Shown: piece by piece, positions 7,917 to 16,184 of the stretch
Layout of the letters: each line of letters starts with the position of its first letter
Position numbering within the stretch: the stretch's first letter is position 1
From: Bacteroidota bacterium
Lineage (GTDB): Bacteria; Bacteroidota; Bacteroidia; Bacteroidales; NBLH01
Length of the DNA stretch: 35,971 nucleotides
Assembly (NCBI GenBank): GCA_025361565.1
Contig: JANYKN010000093.1
Span: 1-35,971 of the forward strand
Direction of reading: 5' to 3'
Notes under the pieces: generated by a model
What the model saw: only the letters and a program-made list of their open reading frames with translations
Databases searched by the model: none
Told to the model about the DNA's origin: nothing
Made by a program: the position numbers and the translations under genes

Positions 7917-9146
7917 TTAAAAATTTAAAAGTTTTCTCTGGTATTGTTCTTTTATTTCGTTTTCGAAGCCGTCAAGATAGTTTTCAGTAGTTCGTAAATC
8001 TTTATGACCTAGACTTTCACTAATAAACTCAATTGGTGCGCCAGACCTTTTCAAAACAGTTGCAAAAGAATGCCGTGCCGAGTAGGTCGTAAGCTTCAAA
8101 TCTAATTCGAGCTTTTGGCCTATGAGCTTCATATACTTATTTATATTTTTTGTAAACTGCTTGGTTTTTACCAATTGCATTTGTGCATTGTCTGTCTGGC
8201 TTAAAATTCCAAAAACATAATCATCCTGGTTATTACATGTTTGTCCCCACTTTTTGATTATGGCTGCTATTTCTGGAAGTAATACAATAATAATTGGTTT
8301 TTGACTGGTTTTCGTACTTCTTTCAGTTTTGGACCTTATAAATGTAATGTTTTTTGAAGTGATATTTTTATATTGAAGGTTTACTATATCCTTAATATTC
8401 GCACCATTACATAAGTAGCTAAATATCCAAATGTCCTTTGCTTTTTCTTCAGCTGCAGTAGTTGTTTTATATAAAAAAATTCTTTTTATGTCAGCTAGAA
8501 TGAGTGCTTTTTTAATATTCTTACTCGATGGAATTTGATATTTTCTTTTACCAAAAGGATAAAGACTCCGATCGAGATTCCCATCTTCAATTGCAATATT
8601 TATAATTGTTCTTAAATTTCTTAAATAAATTCCTACGGTTGTTGGAGAAGAACCTTTTTTAATCATGAATTTTTCATAATGATTCAACCATTCCGGAGTG
8701 ATTTCTGTTAATACCAGTTTTGATTTTTTTGAATTACTTGAAAAGTTGGTAAATGATTTTAATGCACATTTATAACTATCTGCCGTATTTAACCGGTCAT
8801 CTGACGTTAGCTTATTCATATACTCCTGGATTAAAAAGAACACCTCTTTTTTAGGGGCTGCCTGTTGATCGAATTTTTTTTCAAATAAATCAAAGGTAAA
8901 CACATCAAGCTCTCTTATCACATCTAGAGCTCTTTGTTCTATTTTATTAAAAAAAATTTGGTTGGCTTTATTTTCCTTCCTGGGGTTCTCTTCATGTGCT
9001 TTATCCCATTGAACAACAGTTAAATGCATACCCAATGGATAGTACTTTTGAATCCTATTATGAGTAACCCTCAGCTTAACGGCGTATGTACGGCCCTTAG
9101 TTTGTATTCTTTTATCGTGGACTATTTTTGTTGTTGCTGTTATCAT
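7917..9146 (-). CDS. tyrosine recombinase / integrase
   Basis: Site-specific integrase (409 aa) that would insert and excise the element at the tRNA site. There is an N-terminal arm-type DNA-binding region, a SAM-like core-binding domain about 100-190 (SYKCALKSFTNF, TVGIYLRNLRTIINIAI), and a catalytic domain about 210-405. Visible catalytic residues: K273 (RSKTER), R358 in YSARHSFAT, H381 in LGHKD and the nucleophile Y390 in TTENYLDGF. The usual first Arg position reads LCNGANIKDI (Asn 250), a variation that occurs in Bacteroidota integrases. The gene starts about 180 bases from the tRNA fragment, the normal position relative to an att site. Confidence 0.93.
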   Translation of the reverse strand: MITATTKIVHDKRIQTKGRTYAVKLRVTHNRIQKYYPLGMHLTVVQWDKAHEENPRKENKANQIFFNKIEQRALDVIRELDVFTFDLFEKKFDQQAAPKKEVFFLIQEYMNKLTSDDRLNTADSYKCALKSFTNFSSNSKKSKLVLTEITPEWLNHYEKFMIKKGSSPTTVGIYLRNLRTIINIAIEDGNLDRSLYPFGKRKYQIPSSKNIKKALILADIKRIFLYKTTTAAEEKAKDIWIFSYLCNGANIKDIVNLQYKNITSKNITFIRSKTERSTKTSQKPIIIVLLPEIAAIIKKWGQTCNNQDDYVFGILSQTDNAQMQLVKTKQFTKNINKYMKLIGQKLELDLKLTTYSARHSFATVLKRSGAPIEFISESLGHKDLRTTENYLDGFENEIKEQYQRKLLNF

Positions 9147-9171
9147 AACGATTGTATATTAACTAGTTATA

Positions 9172-9214
9172 CTTGTATGTATTCTGATTATTAATACATA
9201 CAAGATACATACAA
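9172..9214. repeat. inverted and direct repeats upstream of integrase
   Basis: Perfect 12-bp inverted repeat CTTGTATGTATT (9172-9183) and AATACATACAAG (9193-9204) with a 9-base spacer. A further direct copy ATACATACAA (9205-9214) follows the one at 9194-9203, an 11-base period. The site lies between the integrase start and the att fragment, as expected for integrase/excisionase arm sites or an autoregulatory operator. Confidence 0.7.
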
Positions 9215-9323
9215 TTTGATAGATAAACAACAAAAATAGGAAAATATTGATGAATGAAATGAAGTTAAATTGTTGATTTAGAAGATATAAGAAAGGAGGC
9301 GACAAAAAAAAGAAACCAAAAAA

Positions 9324-9370
9324 CCTGACTCATAATCAGGGAGTCCCAGGTTCAAGCCCTGGTGGGCCCA
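9324..9370 (+). other. attachment site: 3' half of a tRNA(CAT) gene
   Basis: The sequence contains the anticodon arm (CCTGA, loop CTCATAA with anticodon CAT, TCAGG), the variable loop GAGTC, the T arm (CCAGG, TTCAAGC, CCTGG) and the acceptor 3' strand TGGGCCC plus discriminator A. There is no D arm or 5' acceptor strand: upstream bases are A-rich. This is the duplicated 3' end left by integration into a tRNA-Met or tRNA-Ile2 gene. Because the fragment points right, the element lies to its left, and an intact copy of the tRNA should stand at the element's far end, outside the window. Confidence 0.88.
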
Positions 9371-9378
9371 CAAATGAG

Positions 9379-9408
9379 AAGCCTTTACTGAAAAGTAAAG
9401 GCTTTTTT
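9379..9408 (+). terminator. terminator of the original tRNA transcript
   Basis: AAGCCTTTAC (9379-9388), loop TGAAAA, GTAAAGGCTT (9395-9404), then more T. It follows the tRNA fragment by eight bases and presumably ended the tRNA transcript before the element inserted. Confidence 0.8.
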
Positions 9409-9793
9409 GCTTCCTATTTATGATCGTACCGTTGTAATATAAGTGTTGATGAAATTTTGAACAATGGAAAATTTCAGGCATTAATAAAAACATTGGAATT
9501 ATTTCATGTTTTATGCATTGGGATGCATTATCTGATAAAGGATTACTTTGAAATAAATACAAGATTGACAAAAAAAAAACTCATTTGGTCCTATCAAATG
9601 AAGTTTTATTTTAACTATTACAATTTTTCGGATAAATCAGTGATCTCAATTTCGATTTTAATTCTAGGCAGGTTGTTTATTCCCTTATTTAGATGATTGG
9701 ATTACAGCAATCTACATTTTTTATTTTAAATCAAGGTCAATGTATGAGACTTTTCTTAAAAAGTCTGTAATTTAAGTTATATTGAAGTGATGT
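9409..9793. other. gap without a recognised gene
   Basis: A/T-rich sequence between the tRNA terminator and the cold-shock gene. A 79-codon open frame at 9457-9696 has no family resemblance and biased, low-complexity composition; nothing else was seen. Confidence 0.5.
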
Positions 9794-10249
9794 TTACTTA
9801 ACCAATTTTACATTAACAGCATTTGGTCCTTTTTGACCCATCTCAATTTCAAAAGTGACTTTGTCATTTTCCCTAATCGAATCAATCAGGCCGTTTAAAT
9901 GCACAAAAACGCTATTTTGATTTTCCAAGTCTTTGATAAAACCATAGCCTTTTGAATCGTTAAAGAAACTCACTACTCCATTTCTAACAAGATCGGGTTG
10001 TTTGATATTTTCTTGTTTAGGTATGCTAATTACAATGTCTTCTTCGTTGATTTTTATTTTCTTGGTTGGATCTGGAGGAGTTGAGGAAATCTGTCCATTC
10101 TCATCAACATATGCTATCATGTCATTGAATCCGCCACCCTCTTTGACATTGGCTCTTCTGTCTTGTTTTTTTTGTTCTTTATCTTTTTTCTTTTTTTGTC
10201 TTTTCTTTTCTGTTTCCTTTTTATTCCATGTTTCTTGGGATTTACTCAT
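9794..10249 (-). CDS. cold-shock-domain protein with Lys-rich N-terminus
   Basis: A 151-aa protein. Residues 1-35 are very rich in Lys, Gln and Glu. The middle, about 40-85, is acidic and probably disordered. Residues about 88-150 are a cold-shock domain with RNP1-like KGYGFIKD and RNP2-like VFVHL, ending in NAVNVKLV. Such domains bind single-stranded RNA/DNA and act as RNA chaperones; the basic tail probably adds nucleic-acid affinity. A possible -7 box TAACTTTG lies on the minus strand at 10343-10336, which would give a leader of about 80 bases. It is the first backbone gene beyond the element and stands alone. Confidence 0.88.
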   Translation of the reverse strand: MSKSQETWNKKETEKKRQKKKKDKEQKKQDRRANVKEGGGFNDMIAYVDENGQISSTPPDPTKKIKINEEDIVISIPKQENIKQPDLVRNGVVSFFNDSKGYGFIKDLENQNSVFVHLNGLIDSIRENDKVTFEIEMGQKGPNAVNVKLVK

Positions 10250-10542
10250 AATTTATTTTGTTTAAATGTATCATTACTGAGATATGTATGAAAAAAATCA
10301 AATCTTCTGATTTTCAACAACAAATATATAAGATGCAAAGTTACAACATTTCTTGGCTTTTGCTTGCATTTTGATGAAAACAAATTGGAATAACTGACTG
10401 TTTAAATTTTAAGTGCCTTATATTGATAATGTTATAATGTATTTAACTGCGATTCTATGCTTGAACCAAAGCATATTAATACTTAAATTATACCAAAATA
10501 CACTTGTACATCCATTATAAACTTAGAATGTTAGCCAATTTC

Positions 10543-12291
10543 TTATTCAACATAAAACTTTAATTCGAGTACAGTTTCATTACCCAAAAGATCTAAAGCC
10601 CTTATATTTACTGTATTAATAGCGCCTTTGTTAAATCCACTTATCGAAAGTGCATATTTTTTCTCAGGAGTATTATTTATAGAATAGAATATTTCTTTTG
10701 CCCCAATAATTTGATCCGTAGCACCCAGGTAAAGTGTTACATGCTGCGGATATACTGGCAAATTATCCTTATAACCTTGTGGAACAATACTGTAATTAAA
10801 TTTTATTTCTGGACCAGTCCCATCAACATAAACAAAAATTTCAGATCTATTTCGGTTTTTTACATTGTCATAACCATAATAAACAATTTGGTGATATCCG
10901 TCTTCATTTATACTTATTGGTTCTGAATAAGTCTTTTCGTCAGGTTCTTTGTCCAAACTGTAGGAAATGAATTGTAAGCCCGATTCAAGATCTGTTGCCG
11001 TAAACTTAATTGCAGTCTTTTTACTGATAAACAAAGTATCTCTTGCTCTGTATGTTGGACCAATGATATTATAACCAAGATTTGGTCCGGATAAATCTAC
11101 ATAAACCCGACTTACAACATGTTTATACTTTTCATATTTAGCTGCTCCGCTCTCAGAATTGTTTTTCATCTTATCTGTGGCATAATATTTAACAATATGA
11201 ATACCAGGAACATTGGGTAGATAAAAAGGTTGATCATATTTTATAAACTCACCTTCATCAACGGAATAAATGATATCTTCAACACCAGATTTATTATCAA
11301 CAGCAGTTAATTTCATTTTAGTTCGCCCCGAAAAAAAGACTTTTTCTCCCAAAACATATCTGTCCCCAAGTATATCCGAGGCTACAATTGGGGCTGTTAA
11401 ATCAAGATAAAAAGGCACAATGTTTTCTACTTCTTTATTGCCTACTTTGTCTATTGAATAATAATAAAGGTTGTGATCACCATCTTTTAATTGATTAATT
11501 GGTATATAATTGCCTTTAACATATGTTTGTTCAGGAGTATCATCAATTCTGAAAAAAGTTTTGGCTACACCCGAAATACTGTCTTCAGATGAAAGATATA
11601 TTTTTGTAGAAATTGCAATGATATTCCCATTTGCAATACCAGTAATGTTATAAAATGTTTTTGGTGGAGTAATATCAATATTAAAAATCTTTTCATTTGC
11701 TTTTTCAACATTACCTACTTTATCTACGGCGTAATATTTTATAATTTGGGCTCCTTCTTTGTTAATATTGAATGGTGAACTATAAATTTTATAGTCCTCA
11801 CCATTTAAAGAATAATAAACCAATGCGATACCTGAGTTTTCATCATTTGCAGTTATTTCAATGGAAAGGCTATCTCCAAAAAAGGCTTTATTTCCAACTA
11901 AAAAGCTGCCAGAATTCTTAAAATTAATATTCGATTTAGGAGCAATTCCATCAGCATAAACTTCCCAAATAACTTCTATTGCAGGTTCGATCATTTTTTT
12001 TGTTTGTTGATCGGTAGCCCACCTTGTTCTAAAATTGTGTTTTCCTTCAGCATCGAAATAATATGGATTCGAATATGCTTTGGTAACTTCACTTTTCAAT
12101 ATCAACCCAGTATCGGAAGGACTTGATCCTATTCTTAGATAAACAGGTAATTTTCTGTTCCAAAACAATTTACCATTTTCATCAACATTATACTTAATAG
12201 CCTGTTCTTTTTGTTCCTGGGCAATTAAATAATTTAGGAATAGGGTATTCAATAAAATCAATACCAGAAGTTTAATAGACTTTGCCTTCAT
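10543..12291 (-). CDS. exported protein with OmpL47-type/Ig-like repeats
   Basis: A 582-aa protein with an N-terminal signal peptide (KLLVLILLNTLFLNYLIAQ). The rest is a chain of about four to five repeats of roughly 90-100 residues. Each contains a pattern like SGIALVYYSLNGEDYKIY, followed by a short PF..N.EG..I.KYYA.D..GN element, then DxTxP. This is the OmpL47-type / chitobiase-C-like beta-sandwich repeat found in surface proteins. There is no catalytic domain and no C-terminal sorting domain is evident. It sits 66 bases after the TPR-SpoIIE gene on the same strand, so the two are probably co-transcribed, suggesting that the phosphatase pathway concerns an envelope function. Confidence 0.8.
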   Translation of the reverse strand: MKAKSIKLLVLILLNTLFLNYLIAQEQKEQAIKYNVDENGKLFWNRKLPVYLRIGSSPSDTGLILKSEVTKAYSNPYYFDAEGKHNFRTRWATDQQTKKMIEPAIEVIWEVYADGIAPKSNINFKNSGSFLVGNKAFFGDSLSIEITANDENSGIALVYYSLNGEDYKIYSSPFNINKEGAQIIKYYAVDKVGNVEKANEKIFNIDITPPKTFYNITGIANGNIIAISTKIYLSSEDSISGVAKTFFRIDDTPEQTYVKGNYIPINQLKDGDHNLYYYSIDKVGNKEVENIVPFYLDLTAPIVASDILGDRYVLGEKVFFSGRTKMKLTAVDNKSGVEDIIYSVDEGEFIKYDQPFYLPNVPGIHIVKYYATDKMKNNSESGAAKYEKYKHVVSRVYVDLSGPNLGYNIIGPTYRARDTLFISKKTAIKFTATDLESGLQFISYSLDKEPDEKTYSEPISINEDGYHQIVYYGYDNVKNRNRSEIFVYVDGTGPEIKFNYSIVPQGYKDNLPVYPQHVTLYLGATDQIIGAKEIFYSINNTPEKKYALSISGFNKGAINTVNIRALDLLGNETVLELKFYVE

Positions 12292-12357
12292 TTGCCTGAT
12301 AATTAATAATTTGTATGTTTAGAAATCTAAAATACCTACTTTAGATTTTGAAAAGGA

Positions 12358-14217
12358 TTAAAACTGTAAATGCATTCCAACGATAAGAATATCATCAGTT
12401 TGCTTGGCTTTGCTTTCGTTCTTCCAACTTTCTATTTTATCATTGAGAATTTCTTTTTGCTCCTTCATATCTTTTTTATGAATTTCGAAAAATAAATTTC
12501 TCATTTGGTTTTGCATAAATTTTCGATTTTTGATTCCTCCAAACTGATCCTGGTATCCATCGGAAAAACTGTAGAGGTATACATCACCAGCCATTTTAAT
12601 ATCTTTTTTAGTGAATATTTCATCTTTACTCCGTTGAGTTCCACCAATTGAAATTTCATCACCTTCAATTTCTTCAAGTATATCGTCCTTGATAATAATA
12701 ATTGGATTTTTTGCCCCCGAAAAGCTAATTAACTTCTTCTTTTTGTCAATAACCAGAACGGACGCATCCATACCATCATCATTACCTGTGTGCTTTTGGT
12801 TTAACGCTATATTTACGCCTTTGTGTAACTCTTCTAGTATTAGATGGGGTTCTGTAATATTCTCAATTGATACAATTTGATTTAGTATATTTGCACCAAT
12901 CATGGACATTAATGCACCAGGTACACCGTGTCCGGTACAATCAATTGTTGCAATTATTAGCTTGTTGTTTTTATTTGTATACCAGTAAAAATCTCCGCTT
13001 ACAACATTTTTAGGTTTAAGCAAAATAAAGGATTCGGGGATGTATGTATCAAGAGCAGTTTCGCGCTGCAACATTGCGGTCTGTATCAATTTTGCATAAT
13101 TGATACTCTCCATAATTTGATTATTTTTTTTATCAAGATCTCTGTTGGTAATATCAAGTATGTCTCTTTGTTCAATAATTTCTTTTTGCTGGCGTAATAT
13201 TTCATTATTTTTTTGCTCCAATGCAACATTGGCTTTTTTCTTTTGGTGAAAAGCATAGTAGATAATAAAAACAATAATGGATAAAATGCTTAGAATCGAA
13301 GCAAAAACAATTCTGTTTCTTTGCTTTTCAGCTTCTTCTCTATGCGCCTGTTCTTCGAGATACTTTGTAGCAAGTTGAGCTTTTGACAAATTACTTGATA
13401 ATGAATCTGCTTTTGAATGATAGGCATTTACTTGTAAATCCTTTTTTTCAAGTTCAACAGTTTTTTCCGCGAGCTCCATTTCTTTTAATTTTTTCTCAAG
13501 TTCAATTTGAGAGGATCGCAGCATTTCATTCTCCATTGCAATTTGACTTTTATTTACTTTTTCATCTTGCATTTGTTTGTAAAAAGTAACGTATTTTTCC
13601 GCATAGCTTTTAGACAATGCTTCATGGCCTGCACTTTCATGAACTTCAGCAAGTTGCAAATAAAAAACAGCCATTTTTTCAATATTATTTATTTCTTTGG
13701 CATAACCAAGTGCTTCTTCCAAATACTTAATTGCTTCATCATATTTTTGTAATTGTCGCAATGATGATGCTAAATTTAAAAGAGAATTAAACAAATTTTC
13801 TCTTCCAACAACTGTATTTTTTTCAGTTCTTCGTATAATAACAGCTTTTTCAAGATGATCAACTGATTTTTGATATTGCCCCAAATCGGAATAAATGATA
13901 CCTAAATTACTGTTAATTCCGGCCATTCCATTTTCATTACCTAGTTTTTCATTCAGTTTCAATGAAAGTAGAAAGTATTCTGTACTTTTTTCAAAGTAAT
14001 TTTTGTTCCAGTATATTGTAGCAATTTGGTTTAAAAAATCACTTGCATTTCGGAGATCTGATTTTGCCAAATATATTTCATAATTCTCCGTATACTTTTT
14101 AATTTGCATTGAATCCTGATTCGAAAGTGCTTGCTTTGGATAAGTTTGTGCATAGCTCATTTTACAGAAACAAATCACACATATAATTAAAATATATTTG
14201 AGCTTATATTTTTTCAT
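12358..14217 (-). CDS. TPR-containing membrane protein with SpoIIE-type PP2C phosphatase domain
   Basis: A 619-aa sensor-type serine phosphatase. It has a signal peptide at about 1-23 (YILIICVICFCKMSYAQ); periplasmic tetratricopeptide repeats at about 40-215 (GNENGMAGINSNLGIIYSDL, YDEAIKYLEEAL); a coiled coil at 225-300; one membrane helix at about 303-322 (FASILSILSIIVFIIYYAF); a second coiled coil; and a cytoplasmic SpoIIE domain at about 385-619. Metal-binding Asp motifs are visible: SGDFYW, ATIDCTGHGVPG, DGMDAS and SFSDGYQDQ. Proteins of this layout in Bacteroidota are thought to antagonise anti-sigma or partner-switching pathways; the target here is unknown. It leads a two-gene unit with the OmpL47-like protein. 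Confidence 0.88.
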   Translation of the reverse strand: MKKYKLKYILIICVICFCKMSYAQTYPKQALSNQDSMQIKKYTENYEIYLAKSDLRNASDFLNQIATIYWNKNYFEKSTEYFLLSLKLNEKLGNENGMAGINSNLGIIYSDLGQYQKSVDHLEKAVIIRRTEKNTVVGRENLFNSLLNLASSLRQLQKYDEAIKYLEEALGYAKEINNIEKMAVFYLQLAEVHESAGHEALSKSYAEKYVTFYKQMQDEKVNKSQIAMENEMLRSSQIELEKKLKEMELAEKTVELEKKDLQVNAYHSKADSLSSNLSKAQLATKYLEEQAHREEAEKQRNRIVFASILSILSIIVFIIYYAFHQKKKANVALEQKNNEILRQQKEIIEQRDILDITNRDLDKKNNQIMESINYAKLIQTAMLQRETALDTYIPESFILLKPKNVVSGDFYWYTNKNNKLIIATIDCTGHGVPGALMSMIGANILNQIVSIENITEPHLILEELHKGVNIALNQKHTGNDDGMDASVLVIDKKKKLISFSGAKNPIIIIKDDILEEIEGDEISIGGTQRSKDEIFTKKDIKMAGDVYLYSFSDGYQDQFGGIKNRKFMQNQMRNLFFEIHKKDMKEQKEILNDKIESWKNESKAKQTDDILIVGMHLQF

Positions 14218-14663
14218 GTGCTTATTTTTTAAATATTTTTATTTTGCCGCATAGAATAAGCAATGATGACAATTTTTGGTTGTTGTGTAATTTTTTATTC
14301 ATTCCTATTTTATTTGGACATATTATATTAATGATCATTATGATATCGGTTTTTTAACGATGAAAGATTTAAGCAACAGATAAGCAATAATTTATGCATA
14401 AATTCAAGCAAAATTAAGAATTTGTTGGCTCTAAGTTAGTTTTTTTTATTTTCCATACCAAGTTTCATCGTTAACTTTAGAAATTATTATAACTATTTAA
14501 TAACCATTTCGTCCGATAAAATAATCAGGCATTGGTATTTATTGATACTTGCAATAGTTTCAATTCAAAAGTAGTACCAAATTAATTTTCTATATTTACA
14601 GATTGTGTTCAAATGAGATTCCACGAACATCCTTCATTCTTTGATAGTCGTTAAATCAAATAC
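14218..14663. other. divergent intergenic region, no gene seen
   Basis: An A/T-rich gap between the SpoIIE gene and metK. It holds the upstream region of the minus-strand SpoIIE gene, with no clear consensus promoter, and no ORF of interest. The metK promoter and riboswitch are listed separately. Confidence 0.5.
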
Positions 14664-14694
14664 TTTGTTTAAATAAATTTTATCATTATGTTTG
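14664..14694 (+). promoter_or_regulatory. metK promoter, Bacteroidota consensus
   Basis: TTTG (14664-14667), a 19-base spacer, then TATGTTTG (14687-14694). This is an exact match to TTTG-N19-TAnnTTTG. The predicted start of transcription, about 14700, falls right at the 5' end of the riboswitch. Confidence 0.75.
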
Positions 14695-14706
14695 CAGCCT
14701 GAAAAA

Positions 14707-14752
14707 GTGGAAAGATTTGATTGATTGCAACCACATTAAAAATGCTAAAACC
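14707..14752 (+). promoter_or_regulatory. SAM-II riboswitch in the metK leader
   Basis: The layout matches the SAM-II class: P1 strand GTGG (14707-14710), a GATTTG loop segment, TTGCAA, P1 strand CCAC (14731-14734), the A-rich linker ATTAAAAA, and the 3' TGCTAAAACC (14743-14752). The GCA in the loop can pair with TGC in the tail to form the pseudoknot. Position, just after a promoter and before a SAM synthetase gene, fits feedback control by SAM. It ends 67 bases before the metK ATG, and no separate terminator hairpin is obvious. Confidence 0.82.
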
Positions 14753-14819
14753 ATATATGGCCATCCAATCAAAACTCACATCTAAATAATTAATTTATAA
14801 ACATTTAATAAGTAATATT

Positions 14820-16109
14820 ATGTCATATTTATTTACTTCAGAATCAGTTTCAGAGGGTCATCCAGATAAAGTAGCTGATCAAATTTCTGATGCTTTGTTG
14901 GATGAGTTTTTAAGGCAGGATCCAAATTCGAAAGTTGCCTGCGAAACATTGGTAACCACCGGTTTAACTGTTTTAAGCGGTGAGGTAAAAAGCAATGCCT
15001 ATGTTGATGTTCAAAAAGTGGCTCGCGAGGTAATCAAAAAAATTGGTTACACCAAAGCAGAATATATGTTTGATGGTGATTCCTGTGGAGTTCTTTCTGC
15101 CATACATGAACAGTCATCTGATATTAACCAGGGAGTTGAACGTGAAACCAAAGAGGAACAGGGAGCTGGTGATCAGGGAATGATGTTTGGTTATGCGATT
15201 AACCAAACTGACAATTATATGCCAATTCCATTGTATGTTTCTCATTTATTGTTGGTTGAATTAGCGGCTATTCGGAGAGAAGGAAAAAAAATGCTTTATC
15301 TAAGACCAGATTCAAAATCACAGGTTACTGTTGAATATGATGAAGATAATCAGCCAATCCGAATTGACACTATCGTAGTTTCTACACAACACGATGATTT
15401 TGCCAAACCCGAAAATACTTCAAAAGAAGCTCGAAAAAAAGCTGATGATATTATGTTGAACCAGATTTATGAAGATGTTAAAAACATTTTGGTTCCGCGT
15501 GTGATCAAATTGCTTCCTCAAAAACTTCAAAAACTATTTGGAAACGATATTAGGTATTACGTAAATCCTACGGGGAAGTTTGTTATTGGTGGTCCTCATG
15601 GAGATACCGGTTTAACTGGACGAAAAATCATAGTTGATACATATGGTGGAAAAGGTGCACATGGTGGTGGAGCTTTTTCAGGTAAAGATTCATCAAAAGT
15701 TGACCGTTCAGCTGCATATGCAACAAGACATATTGCAAAAAACCTTGTTGCAGCAGGTGTTGCCGATGAAGTTTTAGTTCAGGTTGCTTATGCAATTGGT
15801 GTTGCACAACCAGTTGGTTTGTTTATTAACACTTACAATACTTCAAAAGTTAATAAAAATGATTCAGAAATTGCAAGTATTGTTAACGATATTTTTGATT
15901 TGAGACCAGCTAAGATTGTTGAGCGCTTTGGCTTGACAAATCCTATTTTCTTACCAACAGCATCATATGGTCATATGGGCAGAGATCCTTATACCGAGAA
16001 AATTACTTTAAAAACAAATGGGAAAGAAGTCACCAAAGAAGTTGTTTTTTTTGGATGGGAAAAATTGGATTATGTGGATAAAGTTAAAGCCAAGTTTGGA
16101 ATTAAATAG
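14820..16109 (+). CDS. metK: S-adenosylmethionine synthetase
   Basis: Makes S-adenosylmethionine from methionine and ATP in the cytoplasm (429 aa, in the usual Bacteroidota range). Signature motifs: [18 protein letters not shown] near the N-terminus, [12 protein letters not shown] (the ATP-binding hexapeptide region) near 116-127, [14 protein letters not shown] near 257-270, and the P-loop-like [19 protein letters not shown] near 282-300. It is intact and uses ATG. The leader carries a consensus promoter and a SAM-II riboswitch, so product feedback is expected. It is followed by a strong hairpin terminator. Confidence 0.98.
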   Translation: MSYLFTSESVSEGHPDKVADQISDALLDEFLRQDPNSKVACETLVTTGLTVLSGEVKSNAYVDVQKVAREVIKKIGYTKAEYMFDGDSCGVLSAIHEQSSDINQGVERETKEEQGAGDQGMMFGYAINQTDNYMPIPLYVSHLLLVELAAIRREGKKMLYLRPDSKSQVTVEYDEDNQPIRIDTIVVSTQHDDFAKPENTSKEARKKADDIMLNQIYEDVKNILVPRVIKLLPQKLQKLFGNDIRYYVNPTGKFVIGGPHGDTGLTGRKIIVDTYGGKGAHGGGAFSGKDSSKVDRSAAYATRHIAKNLVAAGVADEVLVQVAYAIGVAQPVGLFINTYNTSKVNKNDSEIASIVNDIFDLRPAKIVERFGLTNPIFLPTASYGHMGRDPYTEKITLKTNGKEVTKEVVFFGWEKLDYVDKVKAKFGIK

Positions 16110-16120
16110 CCTATAAGTAT

Positions 16121-16152
16121 AAAAAAGCCATCATTGAAGATGGCTTTTTTTT
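16121..16152. terminator. bidirectional terminator between metK and the DUF5706 gene
   Basis: AAAAAAGCCATC (16121-16132), loop ATTGAA, GATGGCTTTTTT (16139-16150) plus further T. The A-run on one side and the T-run on the other let it serve both convergent genes. Confidence 0.88.
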
Positions 16153-16184
16153 GCAAATTATTTGATCTGTAATTTGGGAAATTT

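Noticed and set aside
9324-9370. Complete tRNA gene
   Set aside because: No D arm or 5' acceptor strand exists upstream; only the 3' half is present.
9278-9571. Minus-strand open frame of 97 codons
   Set aside because: It reads through the tRNA fragment in reverse (AHQGLNLGLPDYESG), a well-known artefact of tRNA genes.
9457-9696. Plus-strand open frame of 79 codons
   Set aside because: No family resemblance, A/T-driven composition and no promoter; listed only as part of an empty gap.
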